Assembly (NCBI RefSeq): GCF_029873635.1 | Contig: NC_080420.1 | Span: 34,556,231-34,620,230, forward strand | Direction of reading: 5' to 3' | Length of the DNA: 64,000 nt | Source of the DNA: Malania oleifera | Taxonomy: Eukaryota > Streptophyta > Magnoliopsida > Santalales > Ximeniaceae | In this document: positions 46,540 to 55,500 of the stretch, piece by piece | Position numbering within the stretch: position 1 is the first letter of the stretch | Layout: each line of letters opens with the position of its first letter | Program-made: the position numbers and the translations under genes | Notes under the pieces: model-generated | The model's input: only the letters and a program-made list of their open reading frames with translations | The model's database searches: none | Told to the model about the DNA's origin: nothing

Positions 46540-49500
46540 CATATGTAAAAGTACATTTAAATAATTTTGTAGGAAAAATATTATCATATTTAGAAATAAA
46601 AAATTATTTCGAAATGTTAAATTCAATAGCATCAAATAAATCTACATTTAAAATAAATCCATTTCATTCAAAAAAAATGAAACAAATACAAAGGTATTAT
46701 TAGTGTTGAATAAAATGCACATCTTCAAATAAAATTGGTAAATTCATCTTATATCTTCTAAAATTATTGTCAAGTATCTAGCTAATGTCATTTGGATAAA
46801 TAATAATACAATTTCCAAAGGTTTATAAATGGAACTGTAGACCTAGAAGTGCCCTTCAAATAATAAATTTTAAATTGTTTTAAAATTTTAAAAATTCATT
46901 AATTGTTTGTTAAGTAACAGAAAAATAACAGTAATTAAAAGTTTAGGTACCAAACCACAATTTAGAAATAATGAAAAATTTATTTATTAATTTTTATTTG
47001 TAAAGTTATGTAATTATTAAAATTCAATATTTTTCATAATTTTAATTAGAGTATTAGTGTGACATCATTACTTATATTTTTAAAAATTTTTATTGCCCAA
47101 TATTTATATGGCGTCATAATAGTATTACATGTTGTTTGTATTTTATAATTTTAAAATAAGTATTAATTTTTATAAATAAATTTGAATATTCACATTTTAA
47201 TATTTATAAATTAAATTATGACAATATAATGTTAATTTATTTTAAAAATATATCTAAAATTCAATAGAAATTATAAAAATACTTGTGCACTTTTATTCAC
47301 ATACAATCACGTGTGTTGCACGTGACATTTTTAGTAGTGTGTTGTATAATTTGATCAATAACTTATTTCAAACATAATAATTTAAATTATTTTTAAATTT
47401 ATTATTGGTAAATTGTAAATCATTTTCTAGATAGGACACATAACTACTCTTAAAACTATAATCATAAATTTAAAATCCATCTAAATTTAAATAAAAAATA
47501 TAACTATTCTTAAAACATAATTCTTAAAAAATTGATGAAAACTTATTATTCTAAATGTAATTTTTTTTTTTTGTATAAATTTAAATATAAAGTGCGTAGC
47601 TATTTTAAAAACTACTTAAACAAATTGACCACTAGTTGTTTCTTAATAACTTTAAGCCTTAAAAATCTCTACAATTAATTGTAATATTTTGATTCATATC
47701 GTAGCATCTGCCTAAACCTAGCAAGGCAGATCAGATCGGATAACTCGTGGTAGATTAGACGGATAATCGGATGACCTAATTGCAATCTATATCCAACTCA
47801 TTTAACAAGCAGATCGGATATGAGTCGATATAAATGGAGTGGATTTGGTTTGAATTAATGAATTTTTATCCATTTGCCTAGTCTACATGGGAGTGCTTAC
47901 TCATATCCTACTCGATGTTGGATGGAATAAGACGAGCTCGTGTATGAATGGCTTTTTTTATAACTTTTCATCTTAAGCCATTTTATTCCAAGAATTAGGC
48001 ATTCCTTGAACCAAACGTAGCTTTTATTTCTAATTTTCAGTAGTAGATTGGAGTAGTCTACATTCCAAGTTAAGGGAAATTTCTCTACTTGACGAAGGCC
48101 CTAGGGTGAGTCTGGTCATGTCATGGCAGCCTTGTGGGATGCCAGGGTTTGAAACTTGGGATTGTAGTTTGGCTTGCTTAGAGACTCAAATTCTCTGTTC
48201 CTCAAATGGAAAGAGTACCAAAAAATGTTTTTCTATTTAGGTAAGCGATACTGCGTTCTGTTATTGTGAGGCCCTGTGTGTCATTTAAGATGGATTTGGA
48301 ATTTAAATGCACTGGCATTTTGGGAACCAAATAATTGATTTGGAATTCCTACTTGGAATATCAAAGCCACAAATCTATTTTATGTTGAGGCATATCGGTG
48401 CACCACTGACCTCTGATTTTGTGGGTTTTTTTTGGCATGTTTAAAGCAGCATGGGATTAGCCCGACGAAAAGTGTCATGGAAGGAGGCTTTGACCCAGGG
48501 GTGTAGCCTGATTTTTTTTGTGATCCTCATTATTAACATGTGTAATACATGGGCTGAGACATTGCATTGTGTAATTGAGCAAGAGTAGGGTGCTCGTGGT
48601 GAAAAAATGGCTTGTCATATCCCTAGTGTCTAGCCTTTGTTAGTCCTTAACAATCCAGCTGTGTGATCGGGAATTTTTGGTCATATATCTCCAAAGAGAT
48701 GTATGATTGGGGGATACGAATCAATAGAAATTTGACTGAGAATAACAACATATATGAATATTATGTATGGATATTGCATAAATATTTATGTATTTTGTAA
48801 AATATTTTGATGTTTCCAAGTTGTGGTTTGGTACATGCCCTTGCGTTAATTAGTCCTATCTCTTATTTTTATTGTTTTATCATATGATGTGTTGCAGAAT
48901 GACAAACGGGAAAGGGTGGTTAAAGCCAGTAGGGATATCACGATGAACAGCAAAAAGGTCATCTTTCAAGTGCATAGGTGACATGAAGCTCTTCCTTTCT
49001 ACTAAGTCTCCCCAAATCTTTTTTTAACGTCTTGTGTATCTGCTGGTAGACTCTGTAAAATACTTTCCTGTAAGATCTTTCATGTGGTTACTTGTTCATT
49101 TCAAAATTTATTGGCTATCAACGCATTGGATGATTAAACTTAAGTTTTTCACTTCTTTTCTCGTCATGGCTGTATGCTTTTTAAGGCTTTCATTTGTTAA
49201 TACCCTTCTTAGCCTATTCTGCCCCATTAGCTTGGACTTATTATTTATTTATTATTATTTTTTGGCATGGCAACTGGCGAAAAGCTTTTATTTATTGTTC
49301 TTGCTCTGAAAAAACATGGAAAAATTTCTGAGAATGTTGATGTTCTGATTTTTCTTTTCTAATAACAGAATTAGTAAATATAACAGAGAGGAAGTTCTAG
49401 AGAAGGCAGAAAAGGATTTAGCGGCAGTGACAAATCAGTATTTGGCTCGACTAGTAAAAGAACTGCAGGGGACAGATTTTTGGAAGCTGAGACGAGCATA

Positions 49501-52500
49501 CTCACCTGGGGTTGTCTCTCTGTGACCTTACCTGTTAAGAGTAGAAAAGAACAGTTGAAGCTGACATATTTCATATGCTTGCCTCCCCACAGGTACAAGA
49601 ATACGTTGAAGCTGCAACACTCTGTAAATTCTGCAGAACTGGGACTCTTCTGCATCTTGATGACATAAACACCACTTTGTTACCACTCAGTGATCCGTCT
49701 CTTGAACCTTTGCAGATTAATATCCTTGACTATCTCTTGGGGGTAATTGCCTGAATTTTATTTTATTTGATTGTGATTTTTAAAATTAAACGGGAGGTAA
49801 GTTGATGGCGGATGCATGCATCCGATGCATGAATGATAAAACTCTTAAGTATTTGTTTGGTATCATTGCTGTTTCCTGTTTTTTGTTACTGTTTCTCCAC
49901 AGTGAAAAAATAGATTATAAAAACGTGTTTGTTTCTATTGTTAGTTTTTTTTTGTTGTTGCTAAGTTGTTTGCCAAAAATTTTAATATTCAAAATAGTTT
50001 TTTTTAATTAAATTATTTATTTTATACACTTTTAAATTAAAATCAAAATTAAGTGATCATAAAAATTTAAATATAATTAAAATAAAAATATACATAAATT
50101 TTAAAAAATAATAATAAAGCCAATTACAAAATACTTTTACTATTTTTCATGATGTCCAATAAAATTTTTATTGTAAAGTAAATTTTGAAAATAGAACAAT
50201 TAAGTAAAATAATTATAATAATTTTTTTTATTATAGTAATTTTTTAATGTATATTTTTTGTAATTTTATTATTTTAATTATATTTTTATAATATTTTGAT
50301 TTAAGGATGAAATTGAACATTTTTTTGATTAAAATTTTAATTTGTATCAGTTTTATAAATGTTAACCAAATAGGTTGCTAGTTTCTAGCTTTTAGTTTCT
50401 GATTCTTGTTTTTGGTTTTCGTTTCTGGTTTTTTGTTTTTCTAATTTTTGACAGTAATACCAAACGACTCCTTAAATTCTTAAATTCACAATTCCAGTAA
50501 AACTGCTTCCCAGAAGTGATTACCACTCAATATAAAAAATAAAGCCCTATATGAAGCTAAAACAATTATATCCTCATAATACTTTTAGTTTTTGGGTTAA
50601 AGATAAGCATCATATATTACCAATGGAGGATTAGGCTAAAATCCTTAAATGTACAGTCTAGAACAACTCCCTAAAAAGAATGAAACACAGCCATCCTAAT
50701 CTATCATACGTTTGGGTCTTATATCTAGCAAAGCCTGTTTTATAACTGTGTACTGATTTAGTGTGTTCCCAGCAAAGACATTTGAATTCACTCACTTCCA
50801 AGAGGAAAAAAAAGCCAAAGTCCAAGCCGTCCTTGCTATGTGATCTGATTTTGAGTTACCAAGTTAATTACTGCAAATCTACCTCCCAGCTTCTAGCTGA
50901 ATACTGAATTTCCAGATCTGTAAAAATCCTTTTACATATTAGCTTTGTGACACCACATTCTAAAAACAAAAGATTTATATTTTCAATACTGCTGTAACAA
51001 TTCTTTCATTCAAAATCATTTGTTATTTTGAAAGAAGAAGCTATTGAATATTTACTTCATATCTTTGTTCATATGTACATCCCAATATATAATACGATTA
51101 GCTATTCTAAACAAGGAAACAATTTCCTTACTGAATAATATCAAATCCCCCATATTTACCCACTTCCCTAATTTGTATATTATTTACAATGATACTCGAG
51201 ATTGGGATTTTAACACTCTCCCTCAAGTTGGATCATAAATATTAATCATCTCCAACTTGCTAATAAGATCATCAAAGCTCTGTTGTCCCAACCCTTTAGT
51301 GAGAATATATGCAGTTTGTTCCTTGGTTGGTACATAAGTCATACATATAATTCCTTCTTCAATTTTCTCTTTGATGAAATGTCTGTCTACTTCCACATGT
51401 TTAGTCCTGTCGTATTGAATTGGATTGAGAGAGATGCTGATAGCTGCATTATTGTCACTGTAGAGTTTGATAGGAAAGTTCACCGGGACCTGTAATTCCT
51501 CCAAGAGTTTTCGTAACCACAATCCTTCACATATCCCTTGAGCGACTGCCCTAAATTCAGCTTCAACACTACTACGAGCCACCACATTCTGTTTTTTGCT
51601 TCTCCAAGTTACTAGGTTTCCCCAGACGAATGTACAATAACCTGTGGTGGACCTTCTATCTTCCACTGATTCTACCCAATCTGCATCTGTAAAGATCTCT
51701 ACTCTCTTACTTTCACATTTTTTAAAGAAGAGTCCTCTTCCCGGGGATCCCTTGAGATATCTTAGGATCTTGTATACAACATTTAAGTAAACTTCTTTTT
51801 GGTGAATGCATGTGTTGACTTACTACACTGACTGCAAACGCAATATCTGGTCTAGTATGTGATAGGTAGATTAGCTTGCCAACCAATCTCTGATACCTCT
51901 CCTTTTCTACTGGTTTTCCACAGTCTTCAACCCTCTTTACTGTCTCCATCAGGGTTTCGCTGGGTTTGCATCCCAGCATGCTAGTTTTAACTAGGAGGTC
52001 AGTAACATACTTTCGCTGAGAAACACTAATTCCCTTTTTCGTTCTTGCCACTTCCATGCCCAAAAAATACCGCATCTATCCCAAATCTTTAACTTCAAAT
52101 TCAGTAGCCAGAACCTTCAATCTTTCCATTTCTACAGTATCATCACCAGTAAGGATTATATCATCAACATACACTATTAGAATTGTTCTCTTACCTCCTT
52201 CTGACTGTTGGTAGAATTGTGTATGGTCTGATTGCCCTTGTCGATAACCTTGATTCTTTAGTACTTTTGCGAATCTGTCGAACCACGCTCTAGGAGATTG
52301 TTTGAAGCCATGTAAGGATTTTTTGAGTTTACACACTCTGTTTTCTCACCTGTTTCACTGAATCCTCGTGGTATAGTCATGTATACTTCCTTTTCTAATT
52401 CTCCATTTAAGAAAGTATTTTTAATATCAAGTTGTTGTAGTGGCCAATCTAAATTGGCTGCCAAGGACAAGAGAATCCGAACTGTATTTAAGTTTGCCAC

Positions 52501-55500
52501 TGGTGCAAATGTTTCAGTATAGTCAATGTCGTAAGTCTGTGTAAAACCTTTTGCAATAAGTCTTGCTTTATATCTTTCAACTGTTCCATCAGATTTATAT
52601 TTCACTGTGAAGACCCATTTACAACCCACTGGCTTCTTCCCTTTCGGTAGATTTGTCAACTTCCAAGTTCCATTTTTTTCTTGGGCTCGCATTTCTTCCA
52701 TGACTGCCTCTCTCCATTTCGGTATTTCTAGAGCTTCCTGCATGTTCTTTGGCATTTTCATCTTGTCAAGGTTAGAGACAAACGCATGATATCCTGTAGG
52801 CAAACTTTTATAAGACATGTATTTAGACCAAGGGTATTGAGTACATGACCTGGTTTGTTTTCTGATTGCAATAGGTAAATTGATATCATCAGGTGTAGGA
52901 TTATTAGAGGAAGACTCAATTACCAGATCGGAATTGGGCATGGGCTCATGGTTATTCAGAGCCATCACCGGTTCCAACTTTCTTGGTGCCTTAGATATGA
53001 GATTCTCCCTATCCTTTGTTTTCGGCTTTCTTGAGTAAACAAGTATGTCTGCGTTGTTTTGCTCTCCTATATCTCCCCCTAAGGGCAAGTGTCTTGTTGT
53101 GTTTGGCAAGTCAGGAAGTAAAGCAATAGAAGGCTCGATAGATGGGTCAGGGAATGGAGTAACCGGAGAGAATGACGTAGATTTAGTAGTAAAGAGGTCA
53201 AAGAACCGATCTTCACTCCATTTCTCCCCCTGAAGAGAGGGCTTTGGAAAATAAGGAGTGGTTTCAAAGAAAGTGACATCAAGACTAACGAACAGTCATT
53301 TTGAGACTAGATCATAGCATTTGTAGCCTTTCTGGGTAGGCGAATAACCAAGGAAGACACATTTAATGGCACGAGGATCCATTTTATCGCGATGGTGTGC
53401 ATGAACATGAACAAAAGTAGTACAACCAAAGATTTTTAGCGGGAGACAGGAGGGGAGTAGAGAGGTAGGAAAGTGTTCCTGGAATTTCTGAAGAGGAGTG
53501 ACAAATGAAAGTGCTCGACTCGGCATTCAATTAATGAGATGTGTGGCTGTTAAGATGACATCGCTCCAAAAATAATGTTTCATGTTGGCAGTAAACATTA
53601 ATGCCTGGGCTACTTCAAGTATATGTCTATTTTTTCGTTCAGCAACCCCATTTTGTTGCAGGGTATCCACACAAGAACTTTGATGAACAATCCTATTATC
53701 TTGAAGATAAGTTCCCAAGATAGTATTAAAATATTCCGTATCATTATCAGTACGTAAAATCTGAATATGAGTTTGGAACTATGTATGAATCATGGAATGG
53801 AAACGGATGAAAATGGAGCGGACTTCAGTTTTGTCTTTTAATAAGTAGACCCAACAAAGACGAGTATGGTCATTAATAAAGGTAACAAACCATTTTGTAT
53901 TGGTGCGATTGAGGGAACGTGAGGGACCCCATACATCACTATAAAACATAGTAAATGGGCGAGATGGTTTGTATATGGATGATGGAAAAGAAGTTCGACG
54001 ATGTTTGGCAAGCTCACACACTTCACATTGAAACTCAGAAGCCATTTTATTTGAACAAATGGAAGGAAACAAACGTTTTAAATATTGAAAATTGGGATGA
54101 CCCATCTGTGAATGCCATAACAAAAGTTCACTATTTTTAGAAGTAGATGCAGAATCACAAATTGCAGTATTACATAGTTCACTCAAACTTGCCTCCTCAA
54201 AGTAGTAGAGTCCCTCATACGCTTTAGCAGTGCCAATCGTCTTCCCCGATGATAGGTCCTGAAAAACACAATGAGAGGAAACAAATTTAGCAGAACAATT
54301 TGAGTCTTTTGTTAACTGACTGATGGATAACAGGTTGCAAGATAACTTGGGGACATGTAGGACAAATTTTAAAGTTAAAGAATCACATATGTGAATACTT
54401 CCTTTTCCAGCAACTGGTGAGAGAGAGCCATCTGCAATTTTTACCCTCAAATTCTCGGCATATGGTGAGTAAGATGAAAAACATTGATAAGACCCAGTCA
54501 TATGATCGGATGCATCCGAATCAATTATCCATGGAGATTTGTAACAAGATGTAGTATTTAAAGCTGACAGATAATTACCTCGGTGAGCTAGGGAACTAGG
54601 GGAAGACTGACCCGATGTTTGAATTGACAAAATCCTCTTATATAGCTGATCCAACTGTTCAGGATTGAATGCACTACTGGGAGAGTTATTGGTGTTTTCT
54701 CCTTGTAATCTTTCAGTTGATCCATCAGTGCTGGCCTGGTACCCACGATTTTTTTTGGTATTGTCTCGGTTTCCAATCTGCCGGTTTTCCATGAATCTCC
54801 CAGCAGGTATTTTTTAAATGACCTGTTTTTCGGCATTGTTTGCACCATAATTTACCTTTTTGTGGTCGTTGACTAGGTCCCCCTGGGCCTTTTGATACAA
54901 GAGCCGAAACATCCAGCCCAGCGTGTCCAGCGTGCCTATCTAATTTTTGGGGGGATACGGGTATAGGGAGGTCCAGCCTAGCAGGTTCATTTTGAGGCCT
55001 CAGCATCACACGCCTCCTATTCTCCTCCCTCCTGACCTCTGCGAAGACCTCTTGGGTTGAAGAAAGAGGTCGTCGGCCAAGGATCCGTCCCCTCACGTCG
55101 TCGAGCTCTCGATTCAGGCTGGCAAGGAACTCAAAGACCCTCTCGTTTTCGAGCCTCCTTCGGTATCGTGTGCTGTCGCCGGAGCACTCCCACTCCTCGT
55201 CGATGCTCAGATCGAGCTCCTGACAGAGATGAGTCATCTCCATGAAATACTCGGTAACACCTCTCTCACCTTGCCTCATCTGCCACAATTGGGTCTTGAT
55301 TTCGAAGATTTGTGAGTAGCTTTTGACGTCGGAGTATGTCTCACGTATGGCTTCCCGGACTTCCTTCGCCGTTGGCAAGAACAAGTAGACTTTTCCGATT
55401 GATGGCTGCATCGAGTTGACGAGCCAAGCTGTGACCATGGAGTTTTTAGACCTTTGTCTTTGCAAGGCTACAACGCCGATAGGGTCTGGTTTCCTCTGCT

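Larger units (their letters stand above)
45528..48025. mobile_element. Putative TIR DNA transposon containing a Helitron-like insert
   Basis: Imperfect inverted ends: left ACGTTTGGTTTGTGGAATG from about 45531, right as reverse complement ACGTTTGGTTCAAGGAATG from about 48022; similarity continues into GGAATAAAA. Inside both ends similar blocks (for example ATTRCAATCYATATYC) appear in direct orientation at about 45760 and 47780. No transposase frame and no convincing target duplication. Confidence 0.45.
21459..48897 (+). other. TRAX intron 2, 27.4 kb, filled with transposable elements
   Basis: The canonical donor GTAAGC at 21459 and acceptor TTGCAG at 48897 join LNEL to NDKRERVV exactly as in the family. 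No other host gene is seen inside. The content is LINE fragments, gypsy elements of both orientations, DNA transposons, satellite arrays and AT-rich sequence. Only about 1.1 kb at the start (21459-22600) and about 0.9 kb at the end (48030-48897) look free of recognisable repeats. Confidence 0.88.
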
